Origin: Oscillospiraceae bacterium
GTDB lineage: Bacteria > Bacillota > Clostridia > Oscillospirales > CAG-272
Length of the DNA: 64,000 nt
Assembly: GCA_015063805.1 (NCBI GenBank)
Contig: SVTK01000002.1
Span: 62,001 to 126,000, forward strand
Reading direction: 5' to 3'
Shown: positions 42,171 through 50,377 of the stretch, one piece after another
How the letters are laid out: each line of letters opens with the position of its first letter
How positions within the stretch are numbered: the stretch's first letter is position 1
The notes under the pieces: model-generated
What the model saw: the letters and a program-made list of their open reading frames with translations, nothing else
What the model was told of the DNA's origin: nothing
Databases searched by the model: none
Made by a program: the position numbers and the translations under genes

Positions 42171-43856
42171 ATGAAATTTAAGGATATGCCTTACGCCAGG
42201 CCTGATGTGGAGGCGATTTGTGCGGCTTACCGCAAGCTTACCGAGCGCGTGCAGAATGCGGCTGCGGCGGCTGATGTGTTTGCTGCCATTGAGGAGCATG
42301 AAAAGCTGTCCATGGAGTTTGCTACCATGGAGTCCATCTGCTACATTCGCCATACGGTGAATACCACCGATGAATTTTACACCGCCGAGATGGCCTACAT
42401 TGATGAGAATTCCCCTCTCGTTCAGGAACAGAGACAGGCCTTTTCACTGGCTGTACTGACCTCTCCCTTCCGTGCCGACATTGATGCCCGCTACGGCGAG
42501 CTGATGCTCCGCAATGTGGAGATCGGCACCAAGACCTTCTCTCCCGCCATCATTGCCGAGCTGCAGGAAGAGAATCGACTGGTTTCGGCTTATCAGAAGC
42601 TATCGGCCTCTTCTCAGATCGACTTTGACGGCAAGGTGCTGACGGTGGCTGAGCTGGCTCCCTACAAGCAGTCCCCCGACCGCGAGGTGCGCCACGCCGC
42701 ATATCTGGCCGAAGGCAATTTCTGGATGTCGGTGAAGGATGAGTTGGACCGTCTTTTCGACGAGCTGGTAAAGGTTCGTGCCGCCATTGCCGAAAAGCTG
42801 GGATACGCCAGCTTCACCGAGGTGGCCTACCTGCGCAACACCCGCAACTGCTATGACCCCGCTATGGTGGAGAAATTCCGCGCCCAGGTCAAGCGTGATC
42901 TTGTTCCCGTGGTCACAGCCATGAAGAAAAAGCAGGCAGAGCGCATCGGGCTTTCCGGTGACTTCCGCTTCTACGATGATGCCTTCGGTTACCCCGAAGG
43001 AAATCCCAAACCCCACGGCACCCCCGACGACATTCTCGCGGCGGGCCGACAGATGTACCACGAAATGTCTCCCGAAACGGCGGAGTTTGTGGACTTTCTC
43101 TACGACAACGAGCTCTTTGATGTTTGCTCCAAGAAGGGCAAGGCCCCCGGCGGCTACTGCACTTCCCTGCCCATCTACCGCGCTCCCTTCATCTTCTCCA
43201 ACTTCAACGGCACCTCGGGTGACGTAGACGTGCTGACCCACGAGGCAGGTCATGCCTTCGCCGGCTACCAAGCCCGCAACTTTGAGCTGCTGGAGCAGAC
43301 CAGCCCCAGCATGGAGTCCTGCGAGGTGCATTCCATGTCCATGGAATTCCTGGCCTGGCCCTGGCTCAACCTCTACTACAAGGAGGACGCCGACCGAGCC
43401 CGCTACGCCCACCTGGAGTCCACCCTCATCTTCATCCCCTACGGCACCATGGTGGACGAGTTCCAGCATCACATCTATGCCAACCCCAAAATGACGGCCG
43501 CTGAGCGCGATGCCCTGTGGATGTCCTTAGAGAAGGAATACCGTCCCTACCTTGACTTTGCCGATGTTCCCTTCTACAATGCAGGTGCCGGCTGGCAGAG
43601 ACAGCTGCACATCTACCACTATCCCTTCTACTACATTGACTATTGCCTGGCTCAGACCATTGCCCTTGAGGTATGGGCTGAGTCCCAGACCGACTACGCC
43701 TCCGCATGGGCGCGCTATCTGCGCTTTGTGGAGCAAGGCGGCAAGCAGACCTTTGTAGAGCTCTGCCGCACTGCGGGATTTGTCACGCCCTTTGAGGAGG
43801 GCTGCCTGAAGCAGATCTCCGACACCGTCACCGATTGGCTGAGCAAAAATGGCTGA
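42171..43856 (+). CDS. M3 family oligoendopeptidase
   Basis: 561 residues. The zinc site is DVLTHEAGHAFAGYQARN (His-Glu-x-x-His) near residue 358, with the third ligand glutamate in SMESCEVHSMSMEFLAWPW. The C-terminal IYHYPFYYIDYCLAQTIAL forms the substrate tyrosine/histidine region of PepF and thimet-type peptidases. No signal peptide, so it trims short peptides in the cytoplasm. CAAGGAGGA six bases before the ATG is strong. No consensus promoter is obvious in the gap, which is occupied by palindromes; partial read-through from ilvE is possible. Confidence 0.92.
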   Translation: MKFKDMPYARPDVEAICAAYRKLTERVQNAAAAADVFAAIEEHEKLSMEFATMESICYIRHTVNTTDEFYTAEMAYIDENSPLVQEQRQAFSLAVLTSPFRADIDARYGELMLRNVEIGTKTFSPAIIAELQEENRLVSAYQKLSASSQIDFDGKVLTVAELAPYKQSPDREVRHAAYLAEGNFWMSVKDELDRLFDELVKVRAAIAEKLGYASFTEVAYLRNTRNCYDPAMVEKFRAQVKRDLVPVVTAMKKKQAERIGLSGDFRFYDDAFGYPEGNPKPHGTPDDILAAGRQMYHEMSPETAEFVDFLYDNELFDVCSKKGKAPGGYCTSLPIYRAPFIFSNFNGTSGDVDVLTHEAGHAFAGYQARNFELLEQTSPSMESCEVHSMSMEFLAWPWLNLYYKEDADRARYAHLESTLIFIPYGTMVDEFQHHIYANPKMTAAERDALWMSLEKEYRPYLDFADVPFYNAGAGWQRQLHIYHYPFYYIDYCLAQTIALEVWAESQTDYASAWARYLRFVEQGGKQTFVELCRTAGFVTPFEEGCLKQISDTVTDWLSKNG

Positions 43857-43869
43857 TTGAGCAAAACAC

Positions 43870-43907
43870 AAAAACGGATGTCACACATCAGTGTGACATC
43901 CGTTTTT
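43870..43907. terminator. bidirectional terminator
   Basis: A 17-bp perfect stem (43870-43886 with 43891-43907), loop ATCA, with A5 and T6 ends. It serves the convergent M3 and M20 peptidase genes. Confidence 0.93.
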
Positions 43908-43918
43908 TATTGGGCCAG

Positions 43919-45073
43919 TCAAAGCCATGCGATTGCCGAAGCAACGTACTTCGCCGATTTTGCCAGGGAGGGGATGGAGGCCCACTCCTTCACCGAGTGA
44001 ATCTTCTCTCCGTACACCCCAATGGAATCCACGCAGGGGATACCGCAGGATGCCACATCCGCCGCGTCCGAGCCGCCGGTGTTCATCTCGGCACCCATCT
44101 CGGGGAGCCCCACCTCGCGGTAAATCCGATTCATCCGGGCAAGCAGATCGCGGTTTCTCTCCTCTTCCTCCATGGCGACACGGAAGGTAGAGGTCTCCAG
44201 GGCGGTCCTGCAGCCCGGAACAAAGACGGTTTCCGCCACTTCTTTTGCCTTCTGGCACATCCATTCGTACTGCGCCATATTGGCAAAGCGCACGTTTGCC
44301 TGGAACCGACAAAAATCGGGGATGGTATTGGGCACCGTTCCGCCGCTGATCACCGAGCAACAGCAAGTTAGCCCGTCGTTGTCCTTAATCTTCTCCAGTT
44401 CAATAATCTTGTGTGCCGCCTCCAGAATGGCATTTGCCCCCTCGATGGCGCAGCGGGAGGAGTGCCCCGCAACACCGTGCACCGTGAAATCAAAGGTGAC
44501 GATTCCCTTGCGGGCAATGCAAAGGTTTCCGTGACCTTTGTCGTTCTCCAGGTTCAGAAAAGCCGTCGCCCCTTCTGCCTTACGGCAAATATAGCCGATG
44601 GTTTCCTTGTTGCTGGGCATACTGCTAACCTCCTCGTCGCTCTGCAGAAGCAGGCGAACAGGACGGTCGGAAAAACCGAGGCGGGACAGGGCATCCATAG
44701 CCAAAAAACCTGCCACAATGCCGCCCTTGCAGTCGGTTACCCCGGGGCCGTAGATCCGATCCCCTTCGATGCGCACCGCAGGGGTACCGAAGGATCCCAG
44801 GGGGTGCACCGTATCCATATGCCCCGAAATGCACACCATCTCTCCCTTGGCCGTGGGATTCATGGTGATGCACACCACATCCCCGGACACGGCATGGGGG
44901 AAGGTTTCAACCTCCCAGCCCCGGGCTGCGGCCATGGCCGAAAAATATTTTCCCACAGCATCCACGCCGGCCTTGTGGCGGGAAGGGCTCTCAATATTGC
45001 ACACATCCTCCCACACCCGAAGGTATTCCTTCGCCAGGGAGTCGATCTGATCAAATAATTGCTGTCCGTTCAT
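43919..45073 (-). CDS. M20 family metallopeptidase (ArgE/DapE/carboxypeptidase G2-like)
   Basis: 384 residues. Di-zinc site motifs: ISGHMDTVHPLG (His, Asp), IYGPGVTDCKGGIVAGFLAM (bridging Asp), LLLQSDEEVSSM (general-base Glu and ligand Glu), and MNTGGSDAADVASCGIP, with a late KIHSVKEWAS histidine. The dimerisation domain lies at about residues 185-295 (FTVHGVAGHSSRCAIEGANAI). Substrate may be an N-acylated amino acid or small peptide; the carboxypeptidase G2/ArgE-like subgroup cannot be narrowed further. GAGGTGA five bases before the ATG. Monocistronic, with its own sigma-A promoter. Confidence 0.9.
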   Translation of the reverse strand: MNGQQLFDQIDSLAKEYLRVWEDVCNIESPSRHKAGVDAVGKYFSAMAAARGWEVETFPHAVSGDVVCITMNPTAKGEMVCISGHMDTVHPLGSFGTPAVRIEGDRIYGPGVTDCKGGIVAGFLAMDALSRLGFSDRPVRLLLQSDEEVSSMPSNKETIGYICRKAEGATAFLNLENDKGHGNLCIARKGIVTFDFTVHGVAGHSSRCAIEGANAILEAAHKIIELEKIKDNDGLTCCCSVISGGTVPNTIPDFCRFQANVRFANMAQYEWMCQKAKEVAETVFVPGCRTALETSTFRVAMEEEERNRDLLARMNRIYREVGLPEMGAEMNTGGSDAADVASCGIPCVDSIGVYGEKIHSVKEWASIPSLAKSAKYVASAIAWL

Positions 45074-45103
45074 TATGTCACCTCACGCGCAGATGTTAAG
45101 GAT

Positions 45104-45132
45104 ATCATATCACGAATCCCTCACCTTGTCAA
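45104..45132 (-). promoter_or_regulatory. sigma-A promoter of the M20 peptidase gene
   Basis: Minus strand: -35 TTGACA (45127-45132), 17-base spacer, -10 TATGAT (45104-45109), 31 bases before the ATG. Confidence 0.85.
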
Positions 45133-45167
45133 TAGCGCGGAGGACAGATTTTTGCCTCGAAATTTTC

Positions 45168-45764
45168 TCAGTTTCCCCGCTCGATGATCTTCACATTGGC
45201 GGGGAGAATGCCCGCCTGCTCGTAGACAATCTCGTTGATCTGGGCGATTTCATTGGGCAAAAGGCCGTCACTTTGGACGATGATGTTGGCACTGCTGCCG
45301 TTCACCACTGCTACACACTGTTCAAAGCCCTTGGAGGTGATCAGTGTCTCGATGTTGGCCTCAAGCTCCATGTCCAGGGCGATGCGGGTGATGTCGGACA
45401 AGGCCTGCCCCTTCACCGTTTCCTGTGCCTCCGCGCTGTCTACCACGCCCCGGAGAACCTCCATGGCCTCATCCCGTGCCCGCTGGCGGCTGACCTGGGT
45501 GGCGGCAAAATAGGCGGCATCCCCTTCGTCCTCACCACTGACGGCGGTACCGTCGGTGAGCCCATCGTTGGTAAGGCTTCCGCTGCTCATGCCCCCGGCG
45601 CTGTCGTAGGAAAATCCGTCGTCGCCGCCGGCGAAAAGCACCCAGTTCAAACAGACTGCTCCTGCAATCAGCACCAGCGCACCCAGGATAATCCAGTTTC
45701 GCCGCCCTACCTTCACGATGCCCCGTTTCAGGGCTTCAAAGTTAAAGATCTGCTTCAGTTTCAT
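45168..45764 (-). CDS. spoIIIAH: stage III sporulation protein AH
   Basis: Mother-cell membrane protein whose outer domain pairs with forespore SpoIIQ to form the feeding-tube channel. 198 residues. A cytosolic N-terminus (KLKQIFNFEALKRGIVKVGRRN) is followed by one membrane helix (WIILGALVLIAGAVCLNWVLF) and a Gly/Ser/Asp-rich linker. The C-terminal YscJ/FliF-like ring domain starts at FAATQVSRQRARDEAMEVLR and includes CVAVVNGSSANIIVQSDGL. Length and layout fit SpoIIIAH. The ATG is preceded by GGAGGT, and a sigma-E-like promoter lies in the 66-base gap upstream. Confidence 0.92.
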   Translation of the reverse strand: MKLKQIFNFEALKRGIVKVGRRNWIILGALVLIAGAVCLNWVLFAGGDDGFSYDSAGGMSSGSLTNDGLTDGTAVSGEDEGDAAYFAATQVSRQRARDEAMEVLRGVVDSAEAQETVKGQALSDITRIALDMELEANIETLITSKGFEQCVAVVNGSSANIIVQSDGLLPNEIAQINEIVYEQAGILPANVKIIERGN

Positions 45765-45802
45765 ATCTGACCTCCGTTTAGCTTGAATTTGAATTCCGGT
45801 GT

Positions 45803-45829
45803 ACTATATGCGCCGGGAAATTTTTTTAT
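45803..45829 (-). promoter_or_regulatory. internal sigma-E-like promoter for spoIIIAH
   Basis: Minus strand: ATA (45827-45829, within TGACATAA, which starts at the spoIIIAG stop codon), exactly 16 bases, CATATAGT (45803-45810). The same -35 octamer and spacing occur before spoIIIAA. Transcription would start near 45796, 32 bases before the spoIIIAH ATG. Confidence 0.72.
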
Positions 45830-45830
45830 G

Positions 45831-46289
45831 TCATCCAGCCGCGGCAATGTAAATCCGATTTGCCCCAACGCCGAAGGCGGCGGACAAAAGGGATACCAGC
45901 TTCTGCACGGTTTCCGGGTCGTCCGCCCCGCGGCAAACCACCCCGATCCCCCCGATCTGCGGTGGACGTTCGGTAACCAGGCGGGCCCCCGTGTTCCCCG
46001 TTCCAAGATAACTGCTCTCTCCCGCCGCATAGACATACTCCGCCCCCTGGGCAAGGCTGAGGGCAACCGTCACGTCCTCCACTCCAGCCACCTGACTGCA
46101 GAGCGCGGCGGCTTTGGCTTCCAGCGCGCTGATTTCCCCACGCCAATCCGAAGAAGCAGAGGCAGCGGTATCGTCCCCCCTCTCGCTCCGCCCCAGCCAC
46201 AGAAACAGGATGCCCACCGCGGCCAGCACGCAGATCAGAACGGTTCGGCTCCGACGTGAGAGAATGTTCTTTTTTTCTTGTCTTTCCAT
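45831..46289 (-). CDS. spoIIIAG: stage III sporulation protein AG
   Basis: 152 residues. One N-terminal membrane helix (TVLICVLAAVGILFLWLG) is followed by an extracytoplasmic ring-forming domain (ALCSQVAGVEDVTVALSLAQ, PPQIGGIGVVCRGADDPETVQKLVSLL as shorter pieces, AAFGVGANRIYIA). In Bacillus, SpoIIIAG makes a large ring in the mother cell-forespore channel. This copy is shorter than the Bacillus protein (about 230 residues), as is common in Clostridia. AAAGGAGCG precedes the ATG; ten bases separate it from spoIIIAF. Confidence 0.88.
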   Translation of the reverse strand: MERQEKKNILSRRSRTVLICVLAAVGILFLWLGRSERGDDTAASASSDWRGEISALEAKAAALCSQVAGVEDVTVALSLAQGAEYVYAAGESSYLGTGNTGARLVTERPPQIGGIGVVCRGADDPETVQKLVSLLSAAFGVGANRIYIAAAG

Positions 46290-46299
46290 CTCGCTCCTT

Positions 46300-46806
46300 T
46301 CATTCCACCGCCGCCCTAACGGGACAGCACAAAATTTCTTCCAAATACGTCTCGATGGCGTAGGGATCCGCCCAAAGGCCCCTCCCGGAAAGAATGACCC
46401 CCACCGAAGACAGGGTAAATTCCCCGTCCCGCTCGGTCAGATCAATCTCAACACGGCAGCATTCCTCCGGCAAATCAAATCGCTCGGTCAACAGTTTTTT
46501 CACCGCCGACGACGCGCCGGCCTCGCCTGTCTGCCGGATATACTCCATAGTCTGCCGGGTATACATCTCCCCTGCCTCCGCCGAAGCTGTCCGCGCATTT
46601 TCATATATCTCCCCCAGGCGATCAAGCAAAGACTCAGGTCCCATCTGCAGAAGGCTGTGTATGGGCGCGGCCACCACGGAGAGAATCATCAGCCCCGTGA
46701 TCAGGCGCAACAGCTTTGCCCCGGACCCCGCATCGTCGCCCCCAATCAGTTCAGCCAAGGTCCCGGCAACCGCCGCCCATACCACCGTCAACAGATATGC
46801 CTTCAT
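46300..46806 (-). CDS. spoIIIAF: stage III sporulation protein AF
   Basis: 168 residues. Two N-terminal membrane helices (AYLLTVVWAAVAGTLAELIG; LLRLITGLMILSVVAAPIHSLL) and a C-terminal soluble domain ending VEIDLTERDGEFTLSSVGVIL, which in SpoIIIAF has a ring-building-like fold. It belongs to the SpoIIIA channel in the mother-cell membrane. GGAGAGGAA precedes the ATG, which lies nine bases after spoIIIAE. Assignment rests on operon position plus the hydrophobic profile and RLITGLMILSVVAAP segment. Confidence 0.88.
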   Translation of the reverse strand: MKAYLLTVVWAAVAGTLAELIGGDDAGSGAKLLRLITGLMILSVVAAPIHSLLQMGPESLLDRLGEIYENARTASAEAGEMYTRQTMEYIRQTGEAGASSAVKKLLTERFDLPEECCRVEIDLTERDGEFTLSSVGVILSGRGLWADPYAIETYLEEILCCPVRAAVE

Positions 46807-46815
46807 TTCCTCTCC

Positions 46816-47967
46816 TTATCCTGAAACAGCCAGGGATATCCGCACAAAAATAATCAGCACATAGATAAAGCACACCGCCGCTCCCGCCACCATGGCCAAA
46901 AGCAGGCCGCTGACCGAGGCGTATTCCTCCAGCATTTTCTGTTCCTCGCCGCATCCCAGCAGTTCTGCCGCCGCGCCTCCGATCAGCAGAACCGCGCGGT
47001 GAAGGAAGAGGGTAAGTAAGGGAGCGGCAAGGGGAAGAAGCGTAAGCAAAATTCCCAACAGCCCTACCGTGTCCCGCAGATATCCCAGCCCCGCCGCCAC
47101 AGTACGCACCGAGTCGCCGATCACCCCGCCGATGACGGGAAAAGCGGTTCCCACCGCAAATTTTACTGTCCTCGCCGAGATACTGTCCGCTCCCGCCGCA
47201 AGCAGCGTCTGCGCACCGAACACTGCGGCAAACACCGTCCCAAACAGGGCAAGAGAAAAGGTAAGCACGCGCCGCAGACAGCCAAACAAACTTCGGATCC
47301 GCCCCCGCTCGGGAAGCCATACCACCGCTGCAAGACCGCACAGTGCCGCAGCAAGGGGAAGAAAAAACTCCGCCGTAAGATTTTCGGCAAGATTCAGGAA
47401 CAGCAGAAGTCCACCGCCCGACGCTGCGGCAGAAGCGGTATTCCCCCCTGCGGCCAGCAGGGCGGCCAGTACCGGGAGCATGGCGTTGGCTACGCCCTGC
47501 AGACAGGCCAGCGCACCCCGTACCAGGTTCAGCTGGGCAAGCTGCCCCCCGCAAAGGACCAACGCCACCCCAACACGACCGCAAAGCAGAGCACTCTCCT
47601 CCAGTTTTCCCTCGCCAAAGGCAGCGCAAACCCCGCGAAAGAGCGCGGAAAAAAGCAGACAAAGGAGAATCTCCCCCAGAGTTTCCGCAGACGAAGGCAA
47701 AACATTCCGCAGCGTTTCCCCCGCCGCCTTCAGCAGTGCCGGAAGACTGCTCATCTCTGCCACAGCCTCCCCGTCGGGCATACTGTCTTCCTCTCCAAAT
47801 ACAGTCGGGGGAAGCCATGCCCGGACTTCTTCGGGAAGTGCTGCGCGGAACTCTTCCATCACGGTGGACAAGTCAGGCATATCGGTACCTGCCGCGGAGA
47901 GCATCAATGCCGCCCCCCATACTGCGATCCAAAATGCCAGCAGAATGGATCGCTTCGCTTTTACCAT
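46816..47967 (-). CDS. spoIIIAE: stage III sporulation protein AE
   Basis: 383 residues, multi-pass. An N-terminal signal/anchor (SILLAFWIAVWGAALMLSAA) is followed by an acidic soluble part and about seven membrane segments (LGEILLCLLFSALFRGVCAAF, LLLFLNLAENLTAEFFLPL, VGLLGILLTLLPLAAPLLTL). The family hallmarks ARTVKFAVGTAFPVIGGVIGDSV and DTVGLLG are visible. SpoIIIAE is thought to act as the membrane core of the SpoIIIA complex. GGAGG ten bases before supports the ATG at 47967, which overlaps the spoIIIAD end by seven bases. Confidence 0.92.
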   Translation of the reverse strand: MVKAKRSILLAFWIAVWGAALMLSAAGTDMPDLSTVMEEFRAALPEEVRAWLPPTVFGEEDSMPDGEAVAEMSSLPALLKAAGETLRNVLPSSAETLGEILLCLLFSALFRGVCAAFGEGKLEESALLCGRVGVALVLCGGQLAQLNLVRGALACLQGVANAMLPVLAALLAAGGNTASAAASGGGLLLFLNLAENLTAEFFLPLAAALCGLAAVVWLPERGRIRSLFGCLRRVLTFSLALFGTVFAAVFGAQTLLAAGADSISARTVKFAVGTAFPVIGGVIGDSVRTVAAGLGYLRDTVGLLGILLTLLPLAAPLLTLFLHRAVLLIGGAAAELLGCGEEQKMLEEYASVSGLLLAMVAGAAVCFIYVLIIFVRISLAVSG

Positions 47968-48347
47968 GCGAGGATCGCCTCCACATCGGCCAACAGTTCT
48001 TGGAGCAGGGGAATGGCCAGCAAAATCAACTCGGCCTTCCCCGCAAACTCCAGGCAAAGGGCAACTGTACTCTCCCCGCAATCCCGGCAAAGGGCGGCGC
48101 AAAACCGCACCAGCAAAAGGATGCAGAGCGCGCGCATCAGCATGGATGCCTGTCCTTCGGCAAAAACCCGTTGTCCAAGCCCCTCAAGAAAACGCATGGC
48201 GGGGGTAAGCAAAACCGCACCGCATCCCATGAGCATCACCCCCGATGCAGTCCGCAGCGGAAAGACAAATTCGCTTTTATACTGCCTCACCAGCACAGCG
48301 GCAACGGTAATGAGCATAGCGGCAGCACACAGCTTGAAGCTGTCCAT
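47961..48347 (-). CDS. spoIIIAD: stage III sporulation protein AD
   Basis: 128 residues, four predicted membrane helices (LCAAAMLITVAAVLVRQYKSE; FVFPLRTASGVMLMGCGAVLL; MLMRALCILLLVRFCAALC; LILLAIPLLQELLADVEAIL). It contains the CRDCGESTVALCLEFAGKAE segment characteristic of SpoIIIAD. Small membrane partner of SpoIIIAE. The ATG begins two bases after the spoIIIAC stop, with a GGGG-type binding site inside the preceding gene. Confidence 0.92.
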   Translation of the reverse strand: MDSFKLCAAAMLITVAAVLVRQYKSEFVFPLRTASGVMLMGCGAVLLTPAMRFLEGLGQRVFAEGQASMLMRALCILLLVRFCAALCRDCGESTVALCLEFAGKAELILLAIPLLQELLADVEAILAW

Positions 48348-48349
48348 CC

Positions 48350-48544
48350 CTACACCCCGAAAACCGCGCGCACGGTGTCAAGCAAAGCACCCATTTCCCG
48401 CACCAAAAAGAGCAGGACCACCACCAATCCGGCCACCGTTACCAGCATAGCCTGTTCATCCCGCCCCGATTTGGACAGCACCTGGGTCACCACCGCCACC
48501 AGCATCCCCACCCCTGCCACCTTGATGATCAAACTAATGTCCAT
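48350..48544 (-). CDS. spoIIIAC: stage III sporulation protein AC
   Basis: 64 residues, two membrane helices (LIIKVAGVGMLVAVVTQVLS; MLVTVAGLVVVLLFLVREMG) joined by the conserved basic/acidic loop KSGRDEQA. This loop and size are diagnostic for SpoIIIAC. The protein is a small subunit of the channel complex. AAGGAAGGG and GAGG sequences precede the ATG. Confidence 0.94.
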   Translation of the reverse strand: MDISLIIKVAGVGMLVAVVTQVLSKSGRDEQAMLVTVAGLVVVLLFLVREMGALLDTVRAVFGV

Positions 48545-48571
48545 AACCTCATCCCTTCCTTTTCACCGCCC

Positions 48572-49048
48572 TCAGAGAAAGATCAAAATCAGCGCAAGTG
48601 CACAGCATATCCCCGCGGTCCAAATCAGCCGAATGCGATCCGGCAGGCGGGACTCTTCCCTTTCACAGACGTCACTCATTTCTGCAATGGCACCGTCGCA
48701 GGCTGCAAGCTGTTCGCCCAGATAACTCTTTCCCAACTCAGCCGCGAAGCGATACATAATCCCCTTGGCATCGGGAGGAAGGTAAAGATTTGCCCCATCC
48801 AGCATGGCCGTAAATGAATCTCCCAACACACCGAAACCGCAAGCGGCGCAAAGTTCCGGCTCAAGGGTACGGCAGATCTCTCCCAGGGAACGCTGATAGC
48901 AGGCAATTTGCCCGCGGATCCGCTGCAGCAGGGTAAGATATGCTCGGCATTGCGCCACCCGCCGCCGCTCCCCTGCGGTCATCCCCCCGATCAGCAGGAA
49001 GGCCGCCCCAAGGAGAAGGACCCCGCCACACAGCGTCAGGGCTCCCAC
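48572..49048 (-). CDS. spoIIIAB: stage III sporulation protein AB
   Basis: 158 residues with a GTG start inside the end of spoIIIAA (13-base overlap). GGAG lies 11 bases before the GTG, and the resulting N-terminus (GALTLCGGVLLLGAAFLLIGG) is the expected membrane segment; longer upstream frames add non-conserved residues. The central part is helical (LTLLQRIRGQIACYQRSLGEI; MYRFAAELGKSYLGEQLAAC). A C-terminal membrane helix (LIWTAGICCALALILIFL) closes it. The layout resembles type II secretion protein F-like SpoIIIAB. Confidence 0.88.
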   Translation of the reverse strand: MGALTLCGGVLLLGAAFLLIGGMTAGERRRVAQCRAYLTLLQRIRGQIACYQRSLGEICRTLEPELCAACGFGVLGDSFTAMLDGANLYLPPDAKGIMYRFAAELGKSYLGEQLAACDGAIAEMSDVCEREESRLPDRIRLIWTAGICCALALILIFL

Positions 49049-49956
49049 AGGCGGATAATCTCCATGGCAAATCCACTCTCCCCCGGTCTGCGCAGAAGTT
49101 CCACACAAACCCCGAAGGTGTCGGTTTTAAACAAAGGGGCGAGCATGGGCCGTCGGCTTAACGTATCCCACCTCTCGCCGTGGACGGTGGCGATGATCGG
49201 TACACCGCAGGCCTGTGCCCCCAAAATCGCCGCCGCATCCTCGGCGCTGCCGATCTCGTCGCAGAGGATCACCTCGGCTGCCATAGTACGCAGGGCAATC
49301 TCGATGCCGATACTGCGGGGATACGCGGTGAGGATGTCCAGGCATCCCTCCGCCGGGACCAGCATAGGGGTGAGCTCGCACCGGCTGTCCACTACCACCG
49401 TCTGCCGTGGATTCGGGGAACGGGACAAGCCCTCGGCCATTGCCCGAAGCAGGGTGGTCTTTCCCGCCCCCGGCGGGCCGCACAGAAGCACCGAGCGGCA
49501 GTTCCCATCCTCTTCCAATAGAGGCATGATCCGCTCGGCCGCTTCTCGGACAGACTGGGGGATGGGGGCTGGCAGGCGGACGCACAGGGAGCGGACATCC
49601 CTCACCCCCACCACGCGCCCGTCCTCGGTGACAGCCCGACCGCACACCCCCACGCGGCATCCGTCGGTCAGGGTCACATAGCCCTCCACCAGGGTGTCGC
49701 GGTGGGCATAAAGTGCCCCCTGACAGAACTGGGTCAGCATCTCGCCCAACAGTTCTGCGGTCAGGCGAGTCTTTCCCCGCCGCCAACGGCCCCTGCAGCG
49801 CATCAGCATGGGCTGCCCGCATCGGAACCGAAGCTCCTCCCCGCCGGAATCCCGGAGTAGTTCGCTCAACTCCTCCCTAAAGGGGGAGGGCAGGCGATCG
49901 GCCACCCTGCGCAGCTGTGCCCGACTCCCGTCTGCGGCACTTCCCTCTCTTGGCAT
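49036..49956 (-). CDS. spoIIIAA: stage III sporulation protein AA, secretion-type ATPase
   Basis: 306 residues. Walker A GPPGAGKTTLLRAMAEGL near residue 165, the Asp-rich ILCDEIGSAEDAAAI as Walker B, and IATVHGERWDTL with the His-box. ELRFRCGQPMLM at the N-terminus is typical of SpoIIIAA. It resembles type II/IV secretion ATPases and is thought to power the SpoIIIA-SpoIIQ channel. The ATG at 49956 is chosen because the sigma-E-like promoter at 49987-50013 would place the transcript start just upstream, excluding the ATG at 50067. The binding site is G-rich (AAGGGGGCGGGG). Confidence 0.94.
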   Translation of the reverse strand: MPREGSAADGSRAQLRRVADRLPSPFREELSELLRDSGGEELRFRCGQPMLMRCRGRWRRGKTRLTAELLGEMLTQFCQGALYAHRDTLVEGYVTLTDGCRVGVCGRAVTEDGRVVGVRDVRSLCVRLPAPIPQSVREAAERIMPLLEEDGNCRSVLLCGPPGAGKTTLLRAMAEGLSRSPNPRQTVVVDSRCELTPMLVPAEGCLDILTAYPRSIGIEIALRTMAAEVILCDEIGSAEDAAAILGAQACGVPIIATVHGERWDTLSRRPMLAPLFKTDTFGVCVELLRRPGESGFAMEIIRLWEP

Positions 49957-49986
49957 ATCCCCGCCCCCTTGCTTGTCTGATGGTTG

Positions 49987-50013
49987 AGTATATGCACCTT
50001 GTCCGCCGGTTAT
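49987..50013 (-). promoter_or_regulatory. sigma-E-like promoter of the spoIIIA operon
   Basis: Minus strand: ATA (50011-50013, within TGACATAA), exactly 16 bases, CATATACT (49987-49994). It fits ATA-N16-18-CATANNNT. It lies 30 bases before the spoIIIAA ATG; spoIIIA is a known sigma-E operon in Bacillus. Confidence 0.8.
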
Positions 50014-50045
50014 GTCACGGTCATCGCCTGAGAAAAACGTAAAAA

Positions 50046-50074
50046 AAGACCGATGGAAAATTTCCATCGGTCTT
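50046..50074. terminator. terminator after rpsU
   Basis: A palindrome AAGACCGATGGAAA / TTTCCATCGGTCTT spanning 50046-50074. On the minus strand it is followed by TTTTTTACG. It insulates spoIIIA from rpsU. Confidence 0.88.
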
Positions 50075-50093
50075 ATTTCAAGTCACGATCGAC

Positions 50094-50270
50094 TTACTTG
50101 TACTTGCGCTTTCTGGCTGCCTCGGATTTCTTCTTACGCTTTACGCTGGGCTTTTCGTAGTGCTCTCTCTTGCGAAGCTCAGTGAGGACGCCCGACTTTG
50201 CGCACTGTCTCTTAAAGCGACGCAGGGCGCTGTCCAGCGATTCGCCATCTTTAACTCTTACTTCTGCCAT
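50094..50270 (-). CDS. rpsU: 30S ribosomal protein S21
   Basis: 58 residues, highly basic. [20 protein letters not shown] is the S21 signature, then [20 protein letters not shown] and a Lys/Arg tail. Small-subunit protein that helps base-pairing between mRNA and the 16S 3' end. GGAGGGAAGAAG precedes the ATG at 50270. It has its own strong promoter and terminator and so is monocistronic, next to but separate from the leuS operon. Confidence 0.97.
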   Translation of the reverse strand: MAEVRVKDGESLDSALRRFKRQCAKSGVLTELRKREHYEKPSVKRKKKSEAARKRKYK

Positions 50271-50320
50271 TCTTCTTCCCTCCCTCCGCAATGTGCAAGG
50301 AGACATAAATCTCTTTTTAT

Positions 50321-50349
50321 ATTATACACGATAATCCATCGGCTGTCAA
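50321..50349 (-). promoter_or_regulatory. sigma-A promoter of rpsU
   Basis: Minus strand: -35 TTGACA (50344-50349), 17-base spacer, -10 TATAAT (50321-50326). Perfect consensus, as expected for a ribosomal protein gene. Confidence 0.92.
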
Positions 50350-50377
50350 GAGTTTTTTTCGTATTTTTCGTAGTTTT

